A stretch of 46,510 nucleotides of DNA from LMUY01 sp964244655 (GCA_964244655.1 CAXTJU010000021.1:1-46510); one strand, 5' to 3'; positions 24,159-34,816 are shown, counted from the first letter of the stretch. The notes: generated from the letters alone by a model not told the origin. Program-made: numbers and translations.

Positions 24159-25210
24159 GTGCCGCCAAGCATTCCGGTCTTCGACGGCCACAACGACACC
24201 CTGCTTCGTCTGGCCGCTTCCTGCCCTGACCCGGTTGCCGGTTTCCAGCAGGCTGGCGGCCAGCGGCAGCTCGATCTTCCCCTTGCCCGCAAGGGAGGCT
24301 TCGCTGGCGGGCTGTTCGCCTGCTTCGTGCCGCCCGACGACCCGGACGCCGGTTTCTCCCTCACCGAAACCGGCTACGACGTCATCATGCCAGAGCCGCC
24401 CGGCCTCGGGCACGCGCGGCGGCAAACCGATGCGATGATCGCCTGCGCCCACCGCCTGGCGTCGGAGCTGCCGGAGCACGTCAGGCTGTGCCGCACCGCG
24501 CCCGACATCCGGTGCAGCATGGCGGACGGGGCAATCGCGCTCGTGCTGCACCTGGAAGGGGCCGAGGCGATCGGCCCCGACCTGGACGGGTTGGAAGCCT
24601 GCCACCGCGCGGGCGTGCGTTCGATCGGCCCGGTGTGGAGCCGCCCGAACCGGTTCGGAACCGGCGTCCCCTTCCGCTACCCCGGCAGCCCGGACGTCGG
24701 CCCGGGCCTGACCGGGGCCGGCCTCGCCCTGGTACGGGCCTGCAACGAGCTCGGCGTGATGCTGGATGTGTCGCACCTGAACGCGGCCGGGTTCTGGGAC
24801 GTGGCGCGGACCAGCCGCGCCCCCTTGTCGCAACGCATTCCAACGCCCACGCGATCTGCCCGGTGCCGCGCAACCTCACCGACGACCAGTTGCAGGCCAT
24901 CCGGGACTCCGGCGGCGTGGTCGGCATCAGCCTCTCGGTCAGCGAACTGCGGCCGGACGGGCACAATGACCCGGCGACGCCGCTCAGCGACGTGCTGCGC
25001 CACATGGACCATTTGCTGGAAGCCTTGGGGCCTGACGGCGTGGCGATCGGGTCGGACCTGGACGGCGCGGTCCTGCCAGCGGAGGTTGGCAATGCGGGCG
25101 GTTTGCCGAACCTGGTCATGGCGATGGCGGACCATGGCTACGGTGCGGAGCTTCTCCGCAAGCTGTGCCACGGCAATTGGATCAACGTCTTGGAGCGGTG
25201 CTGGCGTTAG
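24159..25210 (+). pseudogene. M19 membrane-dipeptidase family gene with one frameshift
   Basis: From GTG 24159 the frame reads MPPSIPVFDGHNDTLLRLA, with the metal-binding HxD at His11/Asp13. LHLEGAEAIGPDLDGLEACH and VMLDVSHLNAAGFWDVA also belong to the renal-dipeptidase (M19) family. At the C5 run 24820-24824 the frame is lost. The next frame continues exactly with LVATHSNAHAICPVPRNLTD, then GSDLDGAV and ends WINVLERCWR at 25210. One missing C restores a full enzyme of about 350 residues. All metal ligands are otherwise intact, so a sequencing error or a very recent mutation is likely. Confidence 0.8.
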
Positions 25211-25216
25211 CCGCCT

Positions 25217-25873
25217 CTACTCCCCCGCCCGCAGCGCCGCCCCCGCCGCCAGCGGGCACAGCGGCAGCGCCGCCGCCAGCAGCGCGCACAGCAGCAGCAG
25301 ATGCGGCCGCGGACTCAGCCCCGCCCCCGCCGCGTCCGCCGCCGCCGCGCCGAAGATCAGCACCGGGGTCGCCAGCGGCAGCAGCAGCAGCGGCAGCAGC
25401 ACGCCGCCGCGCCGCGCCCCCAGCACGATGGCACCCGCCATGCTGCCCAGCAACGACAGCACCGCCGTGCCCGGCAGCAGCCCCGCCAGCAGGGCGGGCA
25501 GCACCGCCGGGTCCACCCGCAGCATCAGCGCCAAGGGGGCGGCGGCCAGCAGCAGCGGCACCCCCGTCACCAGCCAGTGCGCCAGCGCCTTGGCCAGCGC
25601 CACCGCGGCCGGCGGCAGGCCGCACAGCAGCAATTGGTCGAGCGAGCCGTCCTCGCCGTCGGCGCCGAACAGGCGGTCCAGCGGCAGCAGCGCGGCCAGC
25701 AGGGCGCACACCCACACCACGCCGGGGGCCAGGCGCGCCAGCACCTCGGGCGCCGGGCCGATGGCGAGCGGGAACAGCGCGCCGGCCAGCACGAAGAACA
25801 GCACGGCGGCCAGCGTGTCCCCGCCATGGCGCAGCGACAGGGTCAGCTCGCGGGCCAGCAGGCGCCAAAACAT
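25217..25873 (-). CDS. ccmB: CcmB, haem exporter membrane subunit
   Basis: A 218-residue inner-membrane protein with six hydrophobic segments. The CcmB features are visible: the opening LARELTLSLRHGGDTLAAVLFFVL, the loop DRLFGADGEDGSLDQLLLCGLP, and LLLLPLATPVLIFGAAA. It forms the ABC transporter of cytochrome c maturation with CcmA, releasing haem-loaded CcmE. Its start is now 168 bases from the ccmA stop because of an inserted element; the two would otherwise be one base apart. No other ccm genes are in the window. It converges on the dipeptidase gene with a 6-base gap. Confidence 0.9.
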   Translation of the reverse strand: MFWRLLARELTLSLRHGGDTLAAVLFFVLAGALFPLAIGPAPEVLARLAPGVVWVCALLAALLPLDRLFGADGEDGSLDQLLLCGLPPAAVALAKALAHWLVTGVPLLLAAAPLALMLRVDPAVLPALLAGLLPGTAVLSLLGSMAGAIVLGARRGGVLLPLLLLPLATPVLIFGAAAADAAGAGLSPRPHLLLLCALLAAALPLCPLAAGAALRAGE

Positions 25874-26045
25874 CTCAGTGCCCGTTCGAGAATGCGCTTC
25901 GGCGAGTCAGAGGCGCCCGCTTTGGCGCCGCCCGGCGTGGCTTTCCGAGCACCGGAGCGGAGCGGCCTGGCTGGCCGTGAGCACCGTAGCGCAGGAAAGC
26001 CGCGTCGGATGACCGCCGTAGCAGCATTATCGGACGGGCACTCAG
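25874..26045. repeat. 5-bp target-site duplication CTCAG flanking the element
   Basis: CTCAG occurs at 25874-25878 and at 26041-26045, immediately outside the terminal inverted repeats. The right copy includes the ccmA stop codon; the left copy abuts the ccmB ATG. Removing the element and one copy gives ccmA-TGA-G-ATG-ccmB. Confidence 0.75.
25879..26040. mobile_element. 162-bp MITE-like palindromic element between ccmA and ccmB
   Basis: The element begins TGCCCGTTCGAGAATGC; its other end, read on the opposite strand, is TGCCCGTCCGATAATGC. The match is 15 of 17, and similarity continues for about 30 bases. Inner inverted segments (GGCTTTCC at about 25939 with GGAAAGCC near 25994; GGCGCC twice near 25912-25929) give the whole element an imperfect hairpin shape. 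It has no gene. Size, terminal repeats and a 5-bp duplication fit a MITE moved by a transposase encoded elsewhere. A REP-like sequence is the alternative. Confidence 0.75.
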
Positions 26046-26608
26046 CCGAGCCGCAGCACGGCCGCACCCGGCAGCGCCAAATCCTGGTGGGTGGCCGCCA
26101 CCACGCCGCCGCCCGCCGCCCGGTGCGCCGCCAGCAGCGCCGCCAGTAGTGCGAGCGAGGCGGCGTCCAGCCCCAGCGTCGGCTCGTCCAGCAGCCACAG
26201 CGGGGCACGGCTGAGCGGCAGCCGGGCCAGCGCCAGGCGGCGGCGCTGGCCTGCGGACAGCATCCGCGCCGGCAGCTCCGCCAGCTCGGCCAGCCCCAGC
26301 GCGGCCAGCGCCGGCCCGACCGGGCGGCCAGCCGCGGCGAAGCGCAGGTTCTCCGCCACCGTCAGCCCGGGCTTGATGGCGTCCGCGTGGGCCAGGTAGG
26401 CGACCGGGGAGGCCTCGGCTTCGCACCAGGCGAGGCTGCCCGCGTCCGGCCGCTTCAGCCCGGCCAGCAGCCGCAGCAGCGTGGATTTGCCGGACCCGTT
26501 CGGCCCCAGCAGCAGCAGCGCCGCACCCGGCGGCACCGCGAGCGACACGCCGTCCAGCACCAGCCGCTCGCCCCGGAAGGCCACCAGGCCTTCGGCTTGA
26601 ACAAGCAT
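26042..26608 (-). CDS. ccmA: CcmA, haem exporter ATPase subunit
   Basis: A 188-residue ABC ATPase: Walker A LLGPNGSGKST, Q-loop region PVAYLAHADAIKPGLTVAENL, signature LSAGQRRRLALARL, Walker B LWLLDEPTLGLD and switch His in AATHQDL. YLAHADAIKPGLTVAENL is characteristic of CcmA. It powers CcmABCD-dependent release of holo-CcmE in cytochrome c maturation. The start at 26608 (MLVQAEGLVAFRGERLVLDG) fits the domain boundary. In-frame ATGs at 26641 and 26671 would add 11 or 21 residues without a better ribosome site. It is divergent from acnA. Confidence 0.9.
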   Translation of the reverse strand: MLVQAEGLVAFRGERLVLDGVSLAVPPGAALLLLGPNGSGKSTLLRLLAGLKRPDAGSLAWCEAEASPVAYLAHADAIKPGLTVAENLRFAAAGRPVGPALAALGLAELAELPARMLSAGQRRRLALARLPLSRAPLWLLDEPTLGLDAASLALLAALLAAHRAAGGGVVAATHQDLALPGAAVLRLG

Positions 26609-26671
26609 CGATGCGGCTGAACCGTCCGCGCGCACCAGCATCCCGTGAGGTGGACCCGCGCCGCCCTGCAT

Positions 26672-26695
26672 GGTTTAACCGGTGCACCATATAAT
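26672..26695 (+). promoter_or_regulatory. acnA promoter -10 with two adjoining palindromes
   Basis: A perfect -10 box TATAAT lies at 26690-26695, 46 bases before the acnA ATG. No good -35 box is at the normal spacing. Instead two back-to-back palindromes, GGTTTAACC (26672-26680) and GGTGCACC (26681-26688), occupy the position just upstream of the -10. This suggests an activator or repressor site in the ccmA/acnA divergent region. Confidence 0.45.
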
Positions 26696-26741
26696 TCAGC
26701 AGCACCGCGTTTCTGCGCCACCCCGACAAGCGAGGCAAACG

Positions 26742-29429
<2,688 letters not shown>

Positions 29430-29442
29430 CCGGCCAGCGTTC

Positions 29443-29470
29443 CGGCCCGGCCGCGCAAGCGGCCGGGCCG
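29443..29470 (+). terminator. Terminator hairpin after acnA
   Basis: CGGCCCGGCCGC (29443-29454) and GCGGCCGGGCCG (29459-29470) pair perfectly over 12 bases around a GCAA tetraloop, 13 bases after the acnA stop. No T-run follows, which is common in GC-rich genomes. The remaining bases to 29631 hold nothing recognisable. Confidence 0.75.
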
Positions 29471-29631
29471 CGACTCGTTGCCGGATGTTGAGACTGCTCC
29501 CAGCGCTTGCCCAGGCCTGACGTTATTGGGACCATCTGCGATGACGTTCGCATGAGCGGCTGAATCCTCGGTTGCCACCGCCCTGGCGGGGCAGCACGCT
29601 GCGATGGGAACATCGTTCGATCGAGCAATCA

Positions 29632-29868
29632 ATGAGCGCGCCTGGCCATCAAGGACGCAACGAACCGGCGCCCCGCGAACCCAGCCCAGCCCCGGCTGCC
29701 GCGGCCGGGTTGCAGGTCGGCATCAGGCGCCAGGGCAAGACGGTCGAGATCGTGCTGACCTCGCGCGATGATTACGACGCGATCGCGCTCTACGACCGTC
29801 TCGTCCGCTCCATGCAGCAGGGCAGCTTGCACCTCGATATCGCTCGGGGGCCAAGCTCGGTTGCGTAG
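29632..29868 (+). CDS. Small hypothetical protein
   Basis: A 78-residue soluble protein that I do not recognise. An Ala/Pro-rich N-terminus (MSAPGHQGRNEPAPREPSPA) precedes a compact region, LQVGIRRQGKTVEIVLTSRD and YDAIALYDRLVRSMQQG, that looks like a beta-alpha unit with an amphipathic helix. The ATG at 29632 is preferred to an upstream in-frame start at 29572; a clear RBS is lacking. A terminator-like hairpin follows 15 bases after the stop, supporting it as a real short gene. Confidence 0.6.
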   Translation: MSAPGHQGRNEPAPREPSPAPAAAAGLQVGIRRQGKTVEIVLTSRDDYDAIALYDRLVRSMQQGSLHLDIARGPSSVA

Positions 29869-29883
29869 CTGACGCTGCCGCAA

Positions 29884-29905
29884 AAACGCGCCTTCGGCAG
29901 CGTTT
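29884..29905 (+). terminator. Terminator-like hairpin
   Basis: AAACGCGCC pairs with GGC-A-GCGTTT around a TTC loop (nine pairs with one bulged A), ending in TTT. It lies 15 bases after the small hypothetical gene. Its right arm is shared with the longer inverted repeat GCGTTTAGG/CCTAAACGC, so two alternative folds are possible. Confidence 0.5.
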
Positions 29906-30163
29906 AGGACTACATACCTAATAATTTAAATTCATGTCGGCCTAAACGCATTATTTACCAATGCGCGCATATTTGTCCTTGACACTCGCAAGACGGGCCG
30001 ATCCGACACGGCCAAAATATTTATGAGATTGATCACGATTTCGCGTTTGCATGAGTTAAATGTTTGGTTATGAAGGCCCATGCCTAGCAACGCCCATCTA
30101 CAGTGAGTCTCTTGAGGCCGCTCACATCAGCACTGTGCTTCATGTGTTGATTGTCTTTGGCAT

Positions 30164-30192
30164 AGCCAAACGGCGTGATTGGCAGTTTGGCT
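30164..30192. promoter_or_regulatory. Inverted repeat upstream of the GH26-like gene
   Basis: AGCCAAAC (30164-30171) and GTTTGGCT (30185-30192) form a perfect 8-base inverted repeat with a 13-base spacer, about 125 bases before the GH26-like start. The spacing suits a dimeric regulator. A possible -10-like TATAAA follows at 30256-30261. Confidence 0.35.
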
Positions 30193-30317
30193 TTGGTCGA
30201 ATGTAACAAATCATAAATAAACAGGCCGTCAAGCGATTCGACAAGCCTGTAGCACTATAAAGCCAGCATGATCTGACAGCCTGGTGCAGCAATGCACCCG
30301 CAACCCGGAGCATCATC

Positions 30318-32141
30318 ATGACGCAAGCCACTCCGTTCCCGCTGGGCGCGTACCTCGGCAACCCCGACAACAGCAGCCCGGCCAATGAGGCGACGTTCGA
30401 GAGCTATTTCACTGACTTCTCCAACGTGGTCGGCGCAGCGCCGAGCTTCCTCGACTATTTCATCGACCAGCGGCAGGCGGTGAGCAATTGGGCCGGCAAC
30501 GCGCAGTGGGAGGCCTCGTCCGCCGCCGCGTCGCCGGACGCGCGCAACGCCACGCCCGTCATCGCCGTGCCGTTCACCTCCACCGCGTCCGGCTCGCTCT
30601 CAGGCGACCAGGCGTTCCAGGCCGTGGCAGCCGGGGCGGATGACAGCGCCCTCAACGGCATCGTGCAGGCCTGGGCCGCGCAGGGCTTCACCAACCTGGT
30701 GTTCCGCCCGGGCTGGGAGATGAACGTCATGGGACCGACCTACGCCGGGTCCGACCCGCAAAGCCAGGCCGACTGGGTGTCCGCGTTCAAGCATGTGTAC
30801 ACCGTGCTGCATCAGGATGCCGCGGCAGCCGGCGTGAACGTCCAGGTGGTCTGGAACCCGAGCACCACCAACTACAGCAATGCCGAGGCGACCACCAACC
30901 TCTACCCGGGCAACAGCTACGTGGACGCCATTGGCGCCGACGCCTACGCCGGGATCTACCCGTTCTCCGACAATCCCAACACGCCGCAGTACCACGACTG
31001 GGCCACCGGGGGCGAGGATACCAGCGTCGCGCAGTTCATCGCCAACCCGATCAACCGCGAGCATTACTGGACCTATCCGGCGGCCACCGAATATTCGAAC
31101 GACGGCAGTGGCGGCCACAGCCAAAGCCTGGACAGCTTGATCCAGTTCGCCGAGCAGCAGGGCAAGCCGTTCGCCATCCCGGAAGCCGGCGCCGGCAACG
31201 CCAGCGGCGGCACGGATGTGGCGGACGATGCCGCCTACCCCCAATGGTTGGCGCAGCAACTGGCCGCGGCCCAGGCGGCGGGGGAGAAGATCAGCTTCGT
31301 CAACCTGTACGACAGCAATGGCGGCGGCAACTACGAGTTCACCCAGCCCGGCGACAACAAGCCGACCGAAGCCGCCGCCTGGGCACAGTATTTCGGCCCG
31401 GTCCAGGGCGCGGCCCCAGCGCCTACGCCGCCGCCTTCCACGCCTACGGCCTCGGGCTCGGTATCGGGCTCGCCGGACACGCTCGTGCTGGGCGTGTCGG
31501 AGGACGCCTGGCAGGGCGATGCGCAGTTCACCGTGACGATCAACGGCCAGACGGTCGGCGGCACCTACATCGCCACCGCCTCCCATGCGGCCGGCGCGGT
31601 GCAGAATGTCTCGGTTGCCGGCAACTGGGGCACAGGCCAGAAGACGGTGGGCATCTCGTTCATCAACGACGCCTACGGCGGCACCGCCAGCACGGACCGC
31701 AACCTATACGTCAACCAGGTCAGCTACGACGGCCAGGCGGCCAGCGGCGCGCCGGCCACGCTGCTGTCCAACGGCACGGCCAGCTTCACGACGCCTGGGG
31801 GCGCGACCCCGATCACCCTGGCCCTGTCCGAAGACGCCTGGCAGGGCGACGCGCAGTACTCCATCGCGGTGGACGGCACGACGCTGGTGCAGGACGGCAC
31901 GGTGACGGCGCTGCACGGGCAGGGCCAATCGCAGGCGGTCGATCTGCAGCAGGTGCTCACGGCCGGCACGCACGACGTGGCGGTCTCGTTCCTGAACGAC
32001 GCCTACGGCGGCACGTCCAGCACGGACCGCAACCTGTACGTGCAGGGCATCTCGGTGAACGGCAGCCCGGCCGCGAACAGCTCCGCCGCCATCGACTCGA
32101 CCGGCACGCAGCACTTCCAGATCGTGGTTCCGGCGCACTGA
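30318..32141 (+). CDS. GH26-like glycoside hydrolase with two CBM60-like domains
   Basis: A 607-residue protein. Residues 1-360 form a GH26-like (beta-mannanase type) TIM barrel: likely acid/base Glu134 in FRPGWEMN and likely nucleophile Glu289 in AIPEAGAG. A Pro/Thr/Ala linker (365-380) leads to two similar xylan-binding type modules at 388-470 and 500-580, each with SEDAWQGDAQ and NDAYGG(T)-STDRNLYV. It probably binds and cuts a hemicellulose or a self-made polysaccharide. There is no N-terminal signal peptide, so export by a type I system is possible. GGAG lies 7 bases before the ATG. Confidence 0.85.
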   Translation: MTQATPFPLGAYLGNPDNSSPANEATFESYFTDFSNVVGAAPSFLDYFIDQRQAVSNWAGNAQWEASSAAASPDARNATPVIAVPFTSTASGSLSGDQAFQAVAAGADDSALNGIVQAWAAQGFTNLVFRPGWEMNVMGPTYAGSDPQSQADWVSAFKHVYTVLHQDAAAAGVNVQVVWNPSTTNYSNAEATTNLYPGNSYVDAIGADAYAGIYPFSDNPNTPQYHDWATGGEDTSVAQFIANPINREHYWTYPAATEYSNDGSGGHSQSLDSLIQFAEQQGKPFAIPEAGAGNASGGTDVADDAAYPQWLAQQLAAAQAAGEKISFVNLYDSNGGGNYEFTQPGDNKPTEAAAWAQYFGPVQGAAPAPTPPPSTPTASGSVSGSPDTLVLGVSEDAWQGDAQFTVTINGQTVGGTYIATASHAAGAVQNVSVAGNWGTGQKTVGISFINDAYGGTASTDRNLYVNQVSYDGQAASGAPATLLSNGTASFTTPGGATPITLALSEDAWQGDAQYSIAVDGTTLVQDGTVTALHGQGQSQAVDLQQVLTAGTHDVAVSFLNDAYGGTSSTDRNLYVQGISVNGSPAANSSAAIDSTGTQHFQIVVPAH

Positions 32142-32162
32142 CCCACCCCGAACCATCGCCAG

Positions 32163-32188
32163 GGCCGGCTTCCGCGAGGGGGCCGGCC
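32163..32188 (+). terminator. Terminator-like hairpin after the GH26-like gene
   Basis: GGCCGGC (32163-32169) pairs with GCCGGCC (32182-32188) around a 12-base loop, followed by a weak T-rich stretch. It lies 21 bases after the stop. The rest of the gap to 32372 shows nothing recognisable. Confidence 0.5.
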
Positions 32189-32372
32189 TGCATTTGACAC
32201 CTCGGCCGGCCTTGATATCCTGAACCTGGCTCCGCGCGGCCAGCCGCCCGCCCCCACCCGGGGATGGTGAACACGCGGATTGCTGCTGGACGGCCCAACA
32301 GCTTGGGCGATCCGCCGGCAATGCGGGCGCCGGCCCTCCTCACGAGGTCGCCCACGCCGTAGGGACTTGAGG

Positions 32373-33095
32373 ATGCGAAACTTCCTGGATGCGAAGGCGA
32401 TGGCCAAGGCGCTGCGCCAATCGCTCGTGGCGCGTGGCATGGGGCTCACCCACGCCGAATGCCTGGAGATGGTGGCGCGGCAGTTCGGCCTCGCCAACTG
32501 GAACACCCTCGCCGCGCAGATCGAGGCTGCGCAGGCGGGATGCGATGCCTTGCCGCTGCCGCGCGGCTGGTCAGTGACCCGCCAAACCGAACAGCGCTTC
32601 TACCGCCTCGGGCTGGACCCGGCCGAACCCGGCACCGCGCTGATCGAGAGCCGGGTGAGCCGCAGCGGCGTCAACGACCTAAACGGCCATTTCGCTGCCC
32701 TGATGCAAAGCGTGGCAGCCGGCCCTTTCCATGGCCAACGGCTGCGGCTCAGCGCCAGCCTGCGGACGCAGGATGCGGATGGCGGCACGCTCTGGATGCG
32801 GGTGGACCGCGCACCCGGCGACGTGCTGCGCTTCGACAACATGATGCAGCGCCGCAAGGACGGCCCGTTGCGCGGCACGGCCGGATGGACCGGGCGGAGC
32901 ATCGTGCTGGACGTGGCGCCGGATGCGTCCAGCGTCCATTTCGGCTTCCTCCTGCAAGGCTACGGGTCCGTCAGGGCGCGGGCGCTCAAGCTCGAAGCCG
33001 TCGGGCCGGACATATCCCCCACAGCCGGCTGGGGCCGCTGGCTGCCGGAACCTGAGAACCTGGACTTCGTGCAGGCGGAGCCAGTGGACGCGTAG
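32373..33095 (+). CDS. Glyoxalase_8-type N-terminal domain fused to a carbohydrate-binding-like domain
   Basis: A 240-residue two-domain protein. Residues 1-50 (FLDAKAMAKALRQSLVARGM, then THAECLEMVARQFGLANWNT) match the helical domain found at the start of some glyoxalase superfamily proteins. Residues from about 65 on resemble a jelly-roll/galactose-binding type domain also seen attached to AraC-like regulators (SASLRTQDADGGTLWMRVD, VLRFDNMM, GWTGRSIVLDVAPDASSVHF, FGFLLQGYGSVRA). The role of the combination is unknown. ATG 32373 is chosen because GAGG lies just before it and the domain begins there. Confidence 0.78.
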   Translation: MRNFLDAKAMAKALRQSLVARGMGLTHAECLEMVARQFGLANWNTLAAQIEAAQAGCDALPLPRGWSVTRQTEQRFYRLGLDPAEPGTALIESRVSRSGVNDLNGHFAALMQSVAAGPFHGQRLRLSASLRTQDADGGTLWMRVDRAPGDVLRFDNMMQRRKDGPLRGTAGWTGRSIVLDVAPDASSVHFGFLLQGYGSVRARALKLEAVGPDISPTAGWGRWLPEPENLDFVQAEPVDA

Positions 33096-33203
33096 CGGCG
33101 CCTCCCGGCGGTGGCCAGGAGGCCGGCCGCCGTCCCGCCGGACTGGCCAGGCCCCCCCCCCGGCAGCCGGGCCGCATCGTGCGCTCCGCCGCCGGCTCCC
33201 GGT

Positions 33204-34346
33204 TCATCGTCGGCGCGCAGCCGACGCGAAGGATCGCGCCAAGGGCCGCACCAGCAGCAGCCCCGCCCCGCCCAGCGCCGCCATCGGCAGGAACACCAGC
33301 CCGCCGAGCCGCGTGTAGCCCAAGCCCACCAGCCAGATCAGCAGTCCCGTCGGCGCAGAGAAGCCCAGCGCCGAGTGCATCGCCTGCGCCCCCGCCGCCC
33401 GGTTTGGCGGCACCGCGCGGGACAGCATGGCCATGGCCGATAGGTGCTGCATCGCGAAGGTGCCGGCGTGCAGCACCTGCGCCACCGCCAGCACCGGCAC
33501 CGCCGTGGTGAGCGCCAGCACCGTCCAGCGCACCAGGCAGGCGGCGGCGGCCAGTCCCGTCAGCCGGGCGGGGCCGAGCCGGGCCACCCAGCGCCCGCCC
33601 CAGACGAACAGCACGACCTCCATCACGATGCCCTCGGCGATCAGCAGGCCGATGGCCGTGTCGCTGATCCCGGCGGCGCGCCAGTGCAGGGCGGCAAACC
33701 CGTAATAGGCGGCATGCGAGCCCTGGATCAGCGCGCTGGCGGCAATCGTCAGCCGCAGCGCCGGCAGCCGCAGCAGCCCGGCGGCCCCGCGCGCCGCCCG
33801 GGGCACGCGGGCCGGCTCCGGCAACAGGGGAGCGGCCAGGGCGGCCGCGCTGTAGCCGGCCGCCACCAGGCCCGGCAGCACGGCGCTGCCAGCCCAGCCC
33901 AGCACCGGCCCGGCGGCGGCGGTCGCCAGCATGTAGGCGGCCGAGCCCCAGGCCCGCGTCCGCCCGTATGACAGCCGCCCCGCCGCCGCCAGCGCCAGGG
34001 TGAGCGTGTCGGCCAGCGGGGTGAGCGCCGCCGCCGCGACCCCCTGCAACGTGACCAGCAGCAGCAACGGCCCGATGCCGTGCGCGAGCGGGAAGCACGC
34101 CACCGCCCCGGCCGTCAGCGCCGCGGCCAGCAGCAGCATCGGCCGGCGATGCCCCACCCGGTCCGCGGCAGCGCCCCACAGCGGCACGGCCAGCAGCCGG
34201 ACCAGGGAGGCCACGCCCAGCACGGTGCCGATCAGCGCCGGGTCGATGCCGCGGTCGGCCATCCAGAGCGGCAGGAAGGCGGTGACGAGGGCGGCAGCGG
34301 CGAAGAAGGCGCCGGTGAACAGCCCGACCCGGACGCCAGCCGGCAA
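33204..34346 (-). CDS. MFS transporter, 3-phenylpropionate (HcaT)-like
   Basis: A 380-residue, 12-helix transporter of the MFS_1-like/HcaT group. It has FFAAAALVTAFLPLWMADRG, the loop GAAADRVGHRRPM, and IQGSHAAYYGFAALHWRAAG, the conserved segment at the start of the second half. The substrate is unknown. The start is inferred: TTG 34346 lies 2 bases after the sufE stop and begins the first helix. No ATG or GTG is near; an upstream in-frame extension only reads sufE out of frame. It appears to be cotranscribed with sufE. Confidence 0.85.
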   Translation of the reverse strand: MPAGVRVGLFTGAFFAAAALVTAFLPLWMADRGIDPALIGTVLGVASLVRLLAVPLWGAAADRVGHRRPMLLLAAALTAGAVACFPLAHGIGPLLLLVTLQGVAAAALTPLADTLTLALAAAGRLSYGRTRAWGSAAYMLATAAAGPVLGWAGSAVLPGLVAAGYSAAALAAPLLPEPARVPRAARGAAGLLRLPALRLTIAASALIQGSHAAYYGFAALHWRAAGISDTAIGLLIAEGIVMEVVLFVWGGRWVARLGPARLTGLAAAACLVRWTVLALTTAVPVLAVAQVLHAGTFAMQHLSAMAMLSRAVPPNRAAGAQAMHSALGFSAPTGLLIWLVGLGYTRLGGLVFLPMAALGGAGLLLVRPLARSFASAARRR

Positions 34347-34348
34347 AG

Positions 34349-34816
34349 TCAGGCGGGGTGCGCCAGCTTGCCCGCCTTGAGCTGAGACTGCGCCGCCTCG
34401 CGGATGGCCCGCGCCATGGCGGCAATGCCGTTGCCGCGGTTGGTCGAAAGCGCCTCCAGCAGGCCCAGTTCGCGCAGGAACACCGGGTCGGTGGCGACGA
34501 TCTCGGCCGGGGAACGGCCGGAATAGACCCGCAGCAGCATCGCCACCAATCCGGACACGATGGCCGCGTCGGACGCGCCGGCCAGGCGCAGCACGGGGCC
34601 TTGCATGGCCGCCTCCATCCACACCTTGCTCTGGCAGCCGGGCACCCGGTGCGCGTCGTTGGCCCAGTCCGGCGGGAACGCGGGCAGCTTGCGGCCCAGC
34701 TCGATGATGAACTGGTAGCGATCCATCCAGTCGTCGAACAAGCCCAGCTCGTCCCCGATGGCGGAGATGGCGGCGGCGGCGGTGGGCTCGGCAGGCTGGA
34801 CGAAGGGATCGGTCAT
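34349..34816 (-). CDS. sufE: SufE family sulfur-acceptor protein
   Basis: A 155-residue SufE. Cys61 in HRVPGCQSKVW accepts persulfide sulfur from the SufS cysteine desulfurase and passes it on for Fe-S cluster assembly. LFDDWMDRYQFIIELGRKLP and LRVYSGRSPAEI are typical. SufS and the rest of suf are not in the window. It lies upstream of the MFS gene on the same strand and 40 bases after hslU. Confidence 0.93.
   Translation of the reverse strand: MTDPFVQPAEPTAAAAISAIGDELGLFDDWMDRYQFIIELGRKLPAFPPDWANDAHRVPGCQSKVWMEAAMQGPVLRLAGASDAAIVSGLVAMLLRVYSGRSPAEIVATDPVFLRELGLLEALSTNRGNGIAAMARAIREAAQSQLKAGKLAHPA

Larger units (their letters stand above)
29869..30317. other. AT-rich intergenic island before the GH26-like gene
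   Basis: This 449-base stretch is much richer in A/T than anything else in the window (for example TAATAATTTAAATTC near 29930). It codes for no convincing protein. It holds a hairpin at 29884-29905, a long-range inverted repeat GCGTTTAGG/CCTAAACGC (29900-29908/29941-29949), an isolated TTGACA at 29979 and an inverted repeat at 30164-30192. The composition suggests a regulatory region bound by a nucleoid protein or the edge of transferred DNA; neither is proven. Confidence 0.6.

Noticed and set aside
25165..25980. Proline/alanine-rich plus-strand open frames opposite ccmB
   Set aside because: Low-complexity antisense of ccmB, which has clear membrane helices and family motifs.
30140..30385. 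An 81-codon minus-strand open frame in the AT-rich island
   Set aside because: It overlaps the start of the hydrolase gene, has no ribosome site and no recognisable features.
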